From NCBI GenBank assembly GCA_015698045.1, contig BLAL01000356.1, positions 1,178,001-1,242,000 on the forward strand: a DNA stretch of 64,000 bases, in the 5' to 3' direction. Below the pieces are notes generated by a model. It worked only from the letters and a program-made list of their open reading frames with translations, made no database searches and had not been told where the DNA came from. Shown in pieces: positions 52,396-64,000 of this stretch. Position 1 is the first letter of the stretch; the number at the start of each line of letters is the position of its first letter. The DNA comes from Rhizophagus clarus. Its lineage: Eukaryota > Glomeromycota > Glomeromycetes > Glomerales > Glomeraceae. A program made the translations under genes and the position numbers.

Positions 52396-52560
52396 TCGAA
52401 TTGTAACACTAAATACTGGTTGTCCATTTTCTTTATGTTGTATTTCCAATTAATAAAAAAAAAATTTAATTAATTAACATCGAATTGTAACATTAAATAC
52501 TGGTTGTCTTTGTTCATCTTCTTTATGCTGTATTTCCAATAAATAATAAACAATTACTGA
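52396..52560. repeat. 84-bp tandem duplication
   Basis: TCGAATTGTAACACTAAATA starts at 52396, and its close copy starts at 52480. Both units continue through TACTGGTTGTC, TCTTTATG and TGTATTTCCAAT. Confidence 0.85.
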
Positions 52561-52769
52561 CTTTGATATTTCATAACAAGAAATGTACCTATAGAATCAT
52601 TGACATATATAATACGAATAATTATTAATATACCTATGAAATATGGTATAATTTTTAAGAAGTTGGATAGTGATCTTCCGCAGCAATAACTCTCGACAAT
52701 GCGTCAAAAATAGGTTTATCCTGATTAAGAATAGTGAATTCTTGCAGTATATTGTTTGATTAACAGTTA

Positions 52770-54055
52770 AGGTTTAGATTTGCAACAAAACGCCGCCAAA
52801 GTAAAGCGGACGACCTTTCTATTGCAAAAGAGTCATACAATCACAATAGTTATGATTCAGATAGCAATCCTAATACTATTAAACAACAAAAAAGAATTTT
52901 AACAAAAAAAAAATCTCGTATTAACATAGAAACGGACAAAGATACTACTAATATGTCAGAGGTTAACGTTAATGAACATCCTCTATCTAATGAAACATAT
53001 GAAACGCTTGCTCATAATACTTTAGTGCACCTTCATAAAGAAATCAACCAAGGAGAAGAAAATCAAACAACCCCTAACCATTCTAAAATCTCGACGCCTC
53101 TATTCATAATCCAGATCAAAGGAAAGAATCCAGTTAATGTGACCGAGGATAACGAAAAAACCGTCAATCCCATCAACGCTAATACTAATCAAGATAGTAT
53201 CACGATAAATTTATAATGATTTTGCCGAATTTAGAGGACAAGAACAATACGCCTCATTTGTACTACTCAAAGACCGTATTACTAGTATAGCTGGCGTTAC
53301 AGTTATTTTCATCACTTTCAAAAACGTTACGGATGGGGATAGTATCACGACGTTATTAAATCATCATTGAATGTAAAAATCTACAATTATACTGTTGATA
53401 ATCTTTCATCAAAAAAATTAAATATAAAGAAAAACATACAATCAAACTGGTGGATATCCCATATAATGTTAACTCACTCCTATTTAGGTCTAATTGAACA
53501 CAAATTTGGAAAAATCTCATCTTAATATGACCCAACAACAAACTAACCAAGCTGAAGGTAGCACATCCAACAAATAGATCGACACTATCAACCATAATAA
53601 TAAACCACTTAATTTCAAACAAATCATCATCACCTTTAAGGATTATAATTCAGTTAAATGCTTATATGAGAATGACATATGGACAGTATGATTTGACTCT
53701 TTTATAGCTCGAACCTTACCCATTTCAATGGAACATGAAGAATATAAAAAACGTACCTCACATTGCTACCGTCTTACTGGCTTATCAAATGCGTTTTCAC
53801 GATCTTAAACCTTTATTACAAAAAATTAATGGAAAACTTTTACTAGAATTAAAATGAGCCCAAAACAAAGATTTCAAACAACATATATTTACACAAAACA
53901 AGTTATTTGACAGCCAAATAAACCGAATTCATACTGATGGTTTTACTGTTATGGTAGATACAAATAATATTAATTTAAAGATAGGACAATTAAAAATTAT
54001 GTACGATATTAATTTTCAAATAGAATATTTTATGAAATGTAAACCATTGAAATAA
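52770..54055 (+). mobile_element. Relic of non-LTR retroelement-like ORF1
   Basis: A frame open from about 52775 to 53216 encodes a basic, asparagine-rich protein (ATKRRQSKADDLSIAKES, then SEVNVNEHPLSNET). Related pieces follow in other frames: NDFAEFRGQEQYASFVLLKD at about 53216, a tryptophan pair with SHIMLTHSYLGLIEHKFGK at about 53440, ARTLPISMEHEEYKKRTSHC at about 53705, then MVDTNNINLKIGQL to a stop near 54052. The order resembles ORF1 proteins seen next to reverse transcriptases in AM fungi. The zinc knuckle and the reverse transcriptase are missing. It is a dead copy. Confidence 0.5.
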
Positions 54056-54060
54056 AGCTT

Positions 54061-57000
54061 CTAAATAAAAATAATTAAAATAATTACGTGTAAAAATAAT
54101 AAGAAATAACGTAATTTTTTAAGTCTATAAAATTTTTAAATCGCCAAAGAATGTAATTTATTCATACGACGACTTAAAATGCTAAGAGCAAGAATTTGCA
54201 TTACGTTCACTAATTTAGAATCAACGTCTACAGAGAAATTTCACCTTTACAGCCACGAGATAAGATGGTAAGGATGTACCGGCCATTATTATCTTGCGTT
54301 GGTCTCATTCATATAAAAATACGCATCTAATCAATTAAGCGTTAGTTAGATTAGAAATTATTTACATTATCTACATATCGTGACATTTAGGGTCCAAGTT
54401 GGATTCCTCGTTTAGTTGCTCATTTACTCCAAGAAGAATATTATCGTTGTTATATATATTTTTCGTGAAAGCGTTCACAGTAATATATACATATAAATTA
54501 ATAAAATCTATTATTTCTCATCATATTCGCAAATTTTTATACGGAAATTAATAATTATAAAAATCTTTGTGAAACCAAGGGAGGGTACGATACAAATATG
54601 CTGCGGAATACAAATATCATTTATATTAATGAAATTTTCCAAAGGTATTTTTTATAATACACAATAATTTTTAAGAGCTTTAAAGATAAATGAAATTGTT
54701 CCAAATTTTCTTTATAAAGTTGTATATACTGTAGAAGTATCGACTTAACGAAATTATAACCTCGTGATATATTAAATCTTATTATCATCACATAAACTTT
54801 ACCTTAAAGTGTTTAATTTTATTGAAGTAGAACTCGATTTTTTTGCCATAGAATTGATAATTGCTCGTTCGTAAATGGTATAAAGTTTACATCCAGAGGC
54901 GCTCACGTGAATCATGTCTCAACCCACCACGGCTGGACGTATCTAATTTACGCGTAAAATTTTCATTCTAAACTTCAAATAAACTTCATAAGTGTCTCTT
55001 TTTCATTATTGAAGCTTGCACTTGGCCAGAAATAGATGACTATAACTGTTTCTCCTGAACACCACGTAGAGGTGACAAGCTTTGTTCAGGGTTATGTTAC
55101 AACCAGTTTATAAATATCCCTATAAAAATGAAATGTGTCAAATTTGTAATAGTGCTTTTTTAGATGTTTTTTTTTACATATGAATACAAATTTAACACAT
55201 TTCATTTTTATAGGGATATAGTGAAATATAGGAACGCTACAAAATAAAAAAAAATATTTTTGGATTTATTAAGAAAAAGTTGACTAGGGACTTTCTTGAT
55301 CTGTGCATTTTCTGTTATGTAGGTCTACCCTATAAATCCGTTACCTATGCAACGTGGCATTAAAATGAGAAAGAAATTATTTCTAAAGAAATAAACTTTT
55401 TCATTTTACCCATATAATCATATCTTTTTCTTTTTTGAAAATATGGGATCTAATGATCAAGGATTATACACAGGTTTCCCTACCCAACTTCAGTTTTTTA
55501 TATTTCGTTCAAGTATGTTTTAACGTGTGAGAGGTTGTACCTTACCTTTACTAAACGAAATATAAAAGAAGAAAAGAGAGAAGAGAAAGGGGTAACTTTT
55601 TTTTTTAGTTTGCTTAAGTTATTTAAATAAAATAATTGAGATTATCATAATGTGATGACTCATCTTTAGTTACTCTATTACGTCAGCTCACTATTTTCCA
55701 GTACAATAGAAATTTATAATAGTTCGCAAATCCTAACTAAAATGGTCATTTTTGTAACATGAGAGAATGACTCATCTTGAGTGAGTCTGCGGCGCGATCA
55801 TGATACCTGAGGGTGAATTTCATATTTCCCGTGTAACTAAATTATGAGTCAATCTTTTATCTTCAAAGGTTAAGTAATCCACGTATACAGTAGTATCCAT
55901 ATATGAGCTATTCATCCATCTTAACATCATCTTCAATTTCATCAGTGAATAAAGAATTTATGCTTGATATCATTCTTTCCAAATTAGTCCTCCAAATATT
56001 CTCTTCATTAAAATATTCAGGTACCTTGTATATTCTTTTACAATTCCATTTGTCATTTTTGATTTGTGTAGAATAAATAAAATCATTTTTTCATTATTAT
56101 CACGGAAACGCTGATATCGCTATTTAAGTTTTAAAATTTATTACTTTATAATTACATTCATTAAACCTTTAAATAATTTAATTAACGCATATGATATGAA
56201 TAATGATCAAATATATAAAATAGGTAAATTATCTATAATTAAATAAACCATTAGATAAATATTACTTTTTGAATTTTTAAGAATGGAATATCATTCACCA
56301 GAAGTCACAACTTTCTTATTACTAGAAAAGAATTCTATATGGTATATTATTAATTTCGAAGTTGACCTTTATTATCTACATCAAATCTTCTTGTAGTAAT
56401 TAAGTTCGTATCTGAAACTTATAATCATACCTAAAAACCTGATTATTGTTATCGTACAAAAAAAAAACAAGTGGTGGTGTTTTCTTGAAGCGATCTTTCC
56501 AATCGACTGTGATAGATTCTATTTGAAACCTCGAGATTGTGCATTTTCGTCTATAATTTCATCTATCAGTAAATAGATCTCTTAATCGATTATACCATTT
56601 GGGTGAGTGATTGATAATTTAGTAACGATAAAGGATTTCTTCTTAAATTCGCACCAAGGTTCGATATGTCGTTGATCGATCGATAATAAATGTTCTAAAA
56701 AGAATAAAGAATATTTTTGTATATTTTGATAATCTACTTTCAAATTTTATTCTTGGTTATATTACCAACATTTATAGAAGTGTCTAATATATTAGATACA
56801 TCGAAATTAAAATTATTTTGTGTATAAAGAAAAATATTATTAATATAAAATTTTTAAATATTTGTAATATTATATATGTTTAAAAGGAAAATGTTTAAAA
56901 GTGAAATCGGTAAATGAAGGAAGTACTGTTATTGTGATACACGAATCTTAGTTAATTTTCCAAGAATTCACTTGTCATTTAGTTGGACGAAAAAGTTGGT

Positions 57001-57755
57001 AATCTTGGTTTGTTTTTGCACTTCTTCGAAATATCTAAAGTTGATAAATATAATATTTGTGTAAAATAGCATTTGACGCAGTTTTTTATATATGTAATTT
57101 GTTTTTAATTAAATTTCTGAACGGAGAAGTAATACGACTAAATTCCTTTTTATACGATATTCTAGACGCGTGACATTCACAGGATTGTATATACAAAGCA
57201 ACTTTTTCCGATATAACGTATCTACGATTTGCTAATTACGGAGTATCGATCATTGGAAATATTAAATCAATCACTCAGTATTCGTATAGTATCGTTTTTG
57301 TGTTTAGGTATGATTTCTAAGAAGATGATTGTTGAATAAGTCTCTTTGTACGTTTTTTCGCATTGACATATTTCTTCAGAAGCTCGGATTTTTCTTTATT
57401 CACTTGGATATCATTTTAATGAATAAAAGGAGCCAGCGATGTCTAGCACTTGTCCTATCTTGTTTTATGTTTCAGAGAACCATCGGTGTCATCCATATAA
57501 CAAACGCCCTAATTGAAACGTTAAATTTGTTGATCGTAAACATATCTTTTGTATTGTGAAGTAATTTAATAATCCAAATTACTTTCTGCTATCATATCTC
57601 CGTTATAAGAGGGTCATAATACTGTCATAATATATACACCATAAAAGCGGTGAAATGATTTCTCCTCGGTCTATTCTGATAAGCACGTAAGGATCGGTAA
57701 GATCTACAGACGTAATTACTCGGCTTTTTCTATTTCTACTTCACGTAAACGCTTC

Positions 57756-57757
<2 letters not shown>
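54061..57757. other. Gene-free AT-rich spacer with one strong hairpin
   Basis: No supported coding region. It contains the hairpin at 55115-55218 and a smaller inverted pair (TATATTTCGTT and AACGAAATATA, about 55497-55565). The open frame at 57329-57559 has no domain, promoter or coding-like composition. Confidence 0.5.
55115..55218. repeat. Inverted repeat, 34-bp arms
   Basis: TATCCCTATAAAAATGAAAT with AATGTGTCAAATTTG at the left pairs with TAACACATTTCATTTTTATA with GGGATA at the right, with about 35 bp between them. Only one or two mismatches are visible. It may be a transcript terminator-like hairpin or a tiny foldback element. Confidence 0.75.

Positions 57758-57788
<31 letters not shown>
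57758..57788 (+). repeat. Poly(A) run of about 30 bases
   Basis: The longest homopolymer in the window. It could be the end of an old retrocopy, but the sequence before it (57600-57757) shows no recognisable gene or element. Confidence 0.7.
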
Positions 57789-57789
<1 letters not shown>

Positions 57790-58582
57790 CAATTTCAAGT
57801 TAACAATTACCTTTGAAATGGCAAAAAATTTCTTGGAAAATTTAATTATTTAACAATTATAAGAAAATTCACGAGAACTTTTCTTAAAAAATTTGTCTTT
57901 TAATAATCATTGTTTAAAAGGAAAATTTCACACATTATATAGCTAACGTATCGTTACACCAAAAAAAAAAAAATAATTTTGAAAAAAAAGGACCAGTAAA
58001 TAATTCTGTATATTATCCAACTAATCTTATTTTCTTAACAAGTAAACATTGAACAAGTCGGGGAGCTTTATATTTTTACTTATGCTAATACCTTAATTAG
58101 TTTAGTTATAACCTGTGTCAACGTTGGAATAAACAGACTGGTAAGGATGGGTTCGCAATTCTGCAACTCTGATTAGTTGAGATTTGATAATTAAAAAAAA
58201 AACCTTTTTTTTTATAATTGTCATAACAAAAAATCATTTTTAAAATCATTTAAGCTAAAATACACCTTGTTAAAATCATTTTTAATAAAAATGAGATTTT
58301 TATTAATCATTTTTTATTCATCATTTTTAATAAAAAACGATATCAATACTTTTTATTAGTGTTTATTAATTGTTTATAATAAAAAATGATTGGTTACAAG
58401 ATAGATTAATTATTAAAAATCTATTAATAAAATAACTATCATTTATTATTAACTGTTAATAAAATTTAAAAAAGATATTTTTTAAGAATTAATTGCGGAC
58501 AATCGTGGATTGTGGAATTGTAAATATTTAGAATTAAAAATTCACAATATTCTACAATATCTTAAACCACAATTATTCAGCT

Positions 58583-58745
58583 ACTAATTAGTGGAAAAGT
58601 AGGAATTCCAATACAGTATGTTACGTTTCTAATCAGTAAAAGATCGCTGGAATTCCAAGGCGTTACACATCTAATCAGCACAAAATTGCCAGACCAAGAC
58701 ATAATATTGTCAATTAGTAAAATACTACCGGCATTCTTATATTAT
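58583..58745. repeat. Degenerate tandem repeat, CTAATCAGTAAAA unit
   Basis: Three to four units of about 42-46 bp begin CTAATTAGTGG, CTAATCAGTAAAAG, CTAATCAGCACAAAA and CAATTAGTAAAA, and share GGAATTCCAA and a GTTAC word. Looser copies appear near 59030 and 59180. Confidence 0.5.
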
Positions 58746-59406
58746 AAAGAATGCACATTAATCATTTAGCTGCACAGTCTTGTTGATTTGTTAACCTTAG
58801 TTACTTGAAAAAATACCAACTTGATAAGTATTAATTATTCCAATTGTTGATTATCTATAGTCTAGTTATATCGAATAATGATGTTTTGTAATAAAAAAAA
58901 AATATTAATCTCGTAAAATTTTTACAATGATGTATTGTTACATAAAAAATTTATTGATTTCATTATAGTCATTTTATTGTGAAAAAAAATCTTACAAAAA
59001 AAATTAACTAAATAGGCTAACTATCTACTACTAATTAGTATTGGCAAAACGCAAGTTACCGAGAATCAAATAATCTTTATTATGACGATCTATTATTAAA
59101 AAAACACTAAGGAATCACCTGATTGCATTAATTCTATCCCACATTTTTTCAGCAAAAAAAAAAAATATATTTAGCCTGATGAGTAATGGTGGAACGCCAA
59201 GGTACTAGCTATAAAAGTAAAAGAATTGAAAATTTCCTTCAGCCCAAGAAAAATGGTCTGTAATTGGGATCAACAAAAATTTAGGACCTTTTTTTGATTC
59301 ATATCCCACATTTTTAAAGAAAGGGCAAAAATCAGATATAAGCATGCTTGCTTATGTGGGTGGAGGGTGGGCATAGGTTTACGTTAAGTTTCAGCTCATT
59401 CCAGTT

Positions 59407-59424
59407 CGATCGATCGATCGATCG
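59407..59424. repeat. Short (CGAT)n microsatellite
   Basis: Four and a half CGAT units just left of the small inverted-repeat element at 59465. Confidence 0.85.
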
Positions 59425-59464
59425 AAAACGTTAACATAAATACACATCCGATTTCCCTTTTTAG

Positions 59465-59678
59465 GGGGTCGTTAAAGCGGGGTAGAATTGGCCGGAATTA
59501 CGGCATTAAGAAATTACGAATGTGACAAATAAGTGATGTGATAAATATGTTTTTACTAACCGAAAAAATTTTAAGTTCTCGAAATACTTAGTAAAAATGA
59601 AGAATGGAGGATGCGACGCCGTGTGACAATCATTTTTACTATGATCACGTGATTCTACCCGCTTTAACGGTCCCCCCC
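59465..59678. mobile_element. 214-bp MITE-like element with TTTTAG duplication
   Basis: The left end GGGGTCGTTAAAGCGGGGTA is the reverse complement, with small gaps, of the right end TACCCGCTTTAACGGTCCCC. TTTTAG flanks both sides (59459-59464 and 59679-59684) as a possible 6-bp target duplication. The interior has no gene. Confidence 0.6.
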
Positions 59679-59684
59679 TTTTAG

Positions 59685-61132
59685 AAATCCCGCTACCCTA
59701 TTCTGGCATTGATTTACTGAACTAATTCCTTTTTTTACAATTAACCTTTCCGTTTTTGTACAATAAACGTCAGGTAATCTTCTGTGTTTTATAACACTTC
59801 AAGGACAAAATATCCAAATTTAAAACATTGTAATTTCCTATATTTTCTGGCGCGTGTACATAGTAAACTTATTATTTTGCATATGATTTTTTTTTGCAAA
59901 TTCTTTTTTTTCAAGTATTTTTTTAGTATATCATATGATTTTTATTTATAATTAATTAATATGTCATATACAAAAATATTCTTTTTTGAAGTTTGTAAAA
60001 TCGGCGAATTTAACCCCGAATTTTATTAGTAACGCAGTGCCGATCTTAGACGAATCGGCAATTAAGAGATTTCGTAATTTATTCGATGATAATATCAATA
60101 TGGAGTATGGACAAACAAATAGCAAATAATAAAAATTCAACTCCCAAACTTTACAATAGAAATAATCATAACTATCTATTAGATGAAACGAATAGAAGAC
60201 AAATTTAACATAAATATCCAAACACTTCAACATAAATTAGACGGTGACAAGATAATAATGAAACTCTAAAAAACATACTCTCAAAGTGGTCAATATGGTT
60301 AAGAATAACACTTCGGAAATTGTATCATTTAAAGAAAATTCTTATCTATCGAAAAGAAACAAGACGTTAGATGCATTAATGAATCTACCTGAGGAACGTC
60401 ATTCTGACACTAACCCTCATCATACTAACAATAATGACGTCAAACCTTCGCCTACGATATCAATCCACAATATCATACAACCCTTAAACGAGGGATATGA
60501 TAGAAACTCTACCATTAACGCACGATGATAACGAATTCTTTTGACGGAATCTTCCTGAGCCAAAAAAATCTGAAGATTATTATAAACAAAATGACAAGGC
60601 TGACCTTTTATTTACTTATTTTATTTACTGCATGTTATATTGTAGTATATTATATCATTTATTTTGTTTTATTTTATTTTTCTTTTCTGTAATTTTTTGA
60701 ATTGCTACAATGAAACAATTAATCAAATGGACCGTTTCTGATTATTTATTATTTGTTGCGAAGGGAGGATGAGAACTAAATAATGATGTCTTTTACGTTA
60801 TGTTATATCATTTGTTTATTTTTTTTTTCTTTTTTTTTATTTAAATAAACCTGAGTATATAACGGTATTCATTCAAAAATGATTTTCCTAAAATTATATT
60901 AAAATACGTACTACATATAATTCTAGATATTTTTGGGAATCACTTAGCAATTATTATTATCTAATGTTACTCTATCTCATGTTAACACCCAAACATGATA
61001 AACACATAAGGAAAACCAATTTAATAATTATAACGCATTTTAATTTTATTAAGAATATTAAAAATAATAATGTTGACATTCTAACATTGCTCAAGTTCAT
61101 TTCTCTCTTAAATATCATTTAAATCCTAAAAT
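59685..61132. other. Spacer with possible coding remains
   Basis: A plus-strand frame at 60286-60528 encodes a polar, asparagine/histidine-rich peptide (VKNNTSEIVSFKENSYL). Just before it, in other frames, is FRNLFDDNINMEYGQTNS. These look like broken coding sequence, perhaps of the same retroelement ORF1 class as at 52.8 kb, but no motif proves it. The rest is AT-rich. Confidence 0.35.
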
Positions 61133-62539
61133 CAATTGCTCGAAATTAAATATTGGAAATCATAATTTAATTCAATTTTAAAGTCGCCTTAAAATATTAG
61201 CTGTTTTTTAAGAGATTTGTTTTTTCTAAAAAAGAAATCTAAATTTGCATATGAGAACAGGCATGTGATTAAGCAAAATCAAAGGAGGTGCGTTACTGAA
61301 AATTATGAGGATGATTCAATGATTGATTCATGGTACTTAAGAAAACTATTTTTTAGATTTATGTTTTTTTTTGTTATAATCCTTTTAAAAAAAGGAAAGG
61401 AAGCCAAAAAAAAGATGAGGAGTGATTGATGATACCGATGATATATTTTCCAAAAAGTTATTTGTGGAACTATAATTTTATTCTTACTACTTCTAACTCA
61501 TTTTCACACATAAATTTATGTTATCTGTAAGAGTTTAACATTAACAATAATGAAAAATCGTTGAAATTGTCATTGGTTATTGAGTGTACTTGTGGGCATA
61601 TCACAATGGTTCTAGTACTATATTTACTATATTTAACCATCAGCCCGTCACAAATTCACAATGTTGTATGTTAAACAAAATTTCCATTAAGATAATAACA
61701 AACAAAAAAGTTTTTTATCGGAAAAGCAAAAATGGATAAAAACTTTCCAGATTAAAATAGAATCAAAGATAGTAAGCTAACAGGAGTTGTAAATTGAAAA
61801 AGCTTTCAATAGTTACATAAAAAAGGGTATTTAATTTTTTAAAGAAACATGCAAACCGAGACTCGGTTTAGAGTTTAAAAAGTAGTGTATTAACGCGGTT
61901 TTAATAAAAATTATTCTTCTTTGGCGATCGATCGTAGTGCATTATTGTTCTTCAATGCGAACAATTCATTTGATTTTTCATAATATACTAGTAATGAAGT
62001 ATAACAAGTAAAGGTATCTGCACGATAATAAATAAGAAATAATTAAAAATTATTTTACGTGCAGAATAATTGATTTTGAATTCATACTAGTTAATACAAA
62101 TAACCGACAATATAATTTATTTCTGATATCAATATTGATATAGAATATTTAGATTTAATGCTCCATATAAAAGTCAACAATTACCGTTGCCTCTTATAAA
62201 CAATTCAAAAAGAATATTATATTTGAAACATATTACAAATACTGTACAGTACTACGGAGACTCGTAATAAGGTTTTATTGCGATCAATAAAAGCAAAGAA
62301 TTAAATGTGATTTTTACAAATCAATATTAACTAGTACGGAGAGGATTGTGAAAAATTTCGATCATGCGATTTTTATCTATGCAAGAAGCATTATGGGATT
62401 CCGAGATTTTTTTTTTAAAAAAAGGAATATTCTAATTTTAAAAAGAAACTTTACAAATTAAACCTGCGAACAGATCAAATCGTGAACAGGTTAAACCAAC
62501 TATCTTCTATATTTATAATATACTAGGAAACAGAAACCG

Positions 62540-62711
62540 TTATAAGTCCGAAGCGAATGTATCACAAATTTTATTTTTATCTGTTTATATAAATGTAGTA
62601 TAAATTTCAATGACGTAACGTGTGCGGACAACCGGACTTCGCCACGTGATCTTATACTGTATGTCATAAAGGTTCATAAACACATATAGTCCTTCGCTTC
62701 GGACAATTATA
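62540..62711. mobile_element. MITE-like element, GTCCGAAGCGAA ends, inserted in copy B
   Basis: GTCCGAAGCGAATG (about 62545) is mirrored by CCTTCGCTTCGGAC (about 62693-62706). The matching point of copy A (about 51050-51075) runs directly from AACCAACTA to CCATGTTATTTTCC with about 35 bp between, so this element is absent there. A similar single end (ATTCGCTTCGCTCCGGACTA) is at about 40227-40246. Confidence 0.65.
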
Positions 62712-63051
62712 TTAATTAGTCCATGTTATTTTCCGCGTTTCTACTCCCGAGTCTTAATACAGCTTCGAAATATTCGTTAAAGTCGTGATTTGAGGATAAA
62801 TTGGGAACCTTAATTCGTGTTTATGATTGTCCACTATTCTTTTAGTTTCGCATTTGATCTTTTTCCTTAATTTCCATTCTTCTAATACCGAGATATTATA
62901 TTTTACTAATATTGCATTCTGATAATTAAATTAAATAAATAAAATCATTTATTATTATAATACAGTGCTATAATACAGTATGAATCATGAATGATAAATA
63001 TTATACAATAAATAATAATAATAAATAATAATAAACAAACAATTGTTATTT

Positions 63052-63525
63052 TTATACTGCATTATCAGGAGGTGAAGTATTTTTGTTTCTATTTCTATTA
63101 CGACGCTTAAACCAAACATAAATTGAAATTATTATTATTAAAACTATTGTGATTATTATTGAAATAGTGAGTATATCAGGATTTTCTGTTTTTACTACCC
63201 CTTTATTCACTTCCTCTTTATTTCCTTCATAAACTTTGTCATTGTTAAAATTATTATTATTATTATTATTATTATTTACATATTCAGACTTTCCGATATT
63301 ATCAAGAACACTTCCAGGTACACTTCCAGTTTTTCCTATTTTACGTTCAGGTCTTCGATCAACTCCTTCTCCAGCTTCGTTAAAAATCTTTCCTGGAAGT
63401 TTACTTCCTTCAAGTACCAATAAATCGCCATTAATAATAATAATCAAAAATGTTAACAATAAACATCTAATAAATTTTTTTCGTATGTTATTCAATAAAG
63501 TCATCGTTAAATTCATGTTTTCCAT
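63052..63525 (-). CDS. Small secreted/single-pass membrane protein, 157 residues
   Basis: I do not recognise the family. The N-terminus has the form of a signal peptide: after the start, a basic stretch (NNIRKKF) and a hydrophobic core (CLLLTFLIIII). A conserved mature segment follows (LPGKIFNEAGEGVDRRPERK, then TGSVPGSVLDNIGKSEY), then an asparagine run from a trinucleotide repeat (about 63254-63278), an acidic linker and a transmembrane helix (ILTISIIITIVLIIIISIYV) with a basic cytoplasmic tail. This predicts a type I membrane protein with a roughly 80-residue outer part. ATG could be at 63525 or at 63516 (MNLTM); copy A supports the second. Copy A at 51.7 kb is broken, so this is the surviving member. 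Function unknown. Confidence 0.72.
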   Translation of the reverse strand: MENMNLTMTLLNNIRKKFIRCLLLTFLIIIINGDLLVLEGSKLPGKIFNEAGEGVDRRPERKIGKTGSVPGSVLDNIGKSEYVNNNNNNNNNFNNDKVYEGNKEEVNKGVVKTENPDILTISIIITIVLIIIISIYVWFKRRNRNRNKNTSPPDNAV

Positions 63526-64000
63526 TCATATACTGTAGGTGGCACGACCGGTGCGTGATTTAATAAATTTAATTGATTTAATAGTGAGTAACAAATATCA
63601 CGTCTAAAGTAATGGTAACGTCTAAACAAAATTTTTGGACAGGAATTAATATAAGCAAATGATTTATTTTTTTTTTGTTTCCAAATTTTCTTCGATTAAA
63701 AAATTTTATTAAAAATAATTATACCTTATATATACACTTCAATTCGGAATACAAACTCCTTAACTTCGTCATCTTTTTATATTGTGTTACTGTCTTTTTT
63801 TTCCCTATTATCCAAAAATTGAAATATAATAAAATTCTTAATGAGAATTTACTAAGGAAAAAAAAAAAATGATTTTTATATTAAGTAATTAAATAACTTA
63901 TAAGTAATGATAAAAACATTTCTAACGAATTTTGATAATTAAATAACACTATTTAAGGTCATAAGTTTCCTTGTAATGTACAAGTGTACCACTGGTAGAT

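Larger units (their letters stand above)
61133..64000 (+). repeat. Segmental duplication, copy B (continues past window end)
   Basis: Collinear direct copy of 49730-52386, about 11.4 kb away. The alignment still holds at the last bases of the window (GTACAAGTGTACCACTGGTA), so the true right border is outside. It carries the intact version of the small protein gene. Confidence 0.88.

Noticed and set aside
57329..57559. 76-codon open frame (+)
   Set aside because: No domain, no TATA box at the usual spacing, and no similarity to other parts of the window.
57758..57788. Poly(A) run as the end of a processed retrogene
   Set aside because: Nothing coding-like precedes it, and similar shorter runs are common in this DNA.

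Overview
The window is strongly AT-rich eukaryotic DNA. Its genes have many short GT-AG introns, mostly 68-106 bp, and lie far apart in repeat-filled spacers. Several features point to an arbuscular mycorrhizal fungus (Glomeromycotina, Rhizophagus-like): a kinase gene of the expanded kinase-Sel1 type, Crinkler-type (CRN) genes, remains of a non-LTR-like ORF1, and many small inverted-repeat elements. No rRNA, tRNA or CRISPR array was found.

Layout. 1-3.6 kb: decayed CRN/NTPase gene (-). 3.6-10 kb: coding relics, a 369-bp palindrome, and an unexplained less AT-rich stretch at 9.4-10 kb. 10.56-27.78 kb: one giant 13-exon gene (-). All 13 exons join in phase to about 5401 residues, making a homologue of the giant AAA+ ubiquitin ligase RNF213/mysterin, with an N-terminal CBM20 domain, AAA modules and an RZ-type zinc finger, but no RING. 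31.8-35.6 kb: a protein kinase gene (-) that reads in phase into a cytoplasmic dynein heavy-chain tail segment, with a broken Sel1 relic behind it. 37.35-38.14 kb: intronless orphan gene (+). 39-41.4 kb: repeat cluster ending in a mariner-like element with TA target duplication. 41.45-42.24 kb: VC0807-like membrane protein (-). 44.4-46.6 kb: CRN gene (+) with an unusual N-terminal extension and a probable frameshift. 47.2-49.3 kb: intact kinase-Sel1 gene (-). 49.7-52.4 kb and 61.1-64 kb: two copies of a segmental duplication carrying a small secreted or membrane protein gene, broken in the first copy and open in the second. Between them lie a non-LTR ORF1 relic, hairpins and degenerate tandem repeats.

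The genes do not form an operon-like pathway. Five of them carry a TATA box about 75-110 bp upstream of the start codon. The most notable items are the RING-less RNF213 homologue, whose RZ finger lacks an equivalent of an essential human histidine, the kinase-dynein tail chimera, and the duplication pair, which gives natural empty sites for two small mobile elements. Coordinates of splice sites were read by eye and checked by reading-frame phase; a few may be off by one base.
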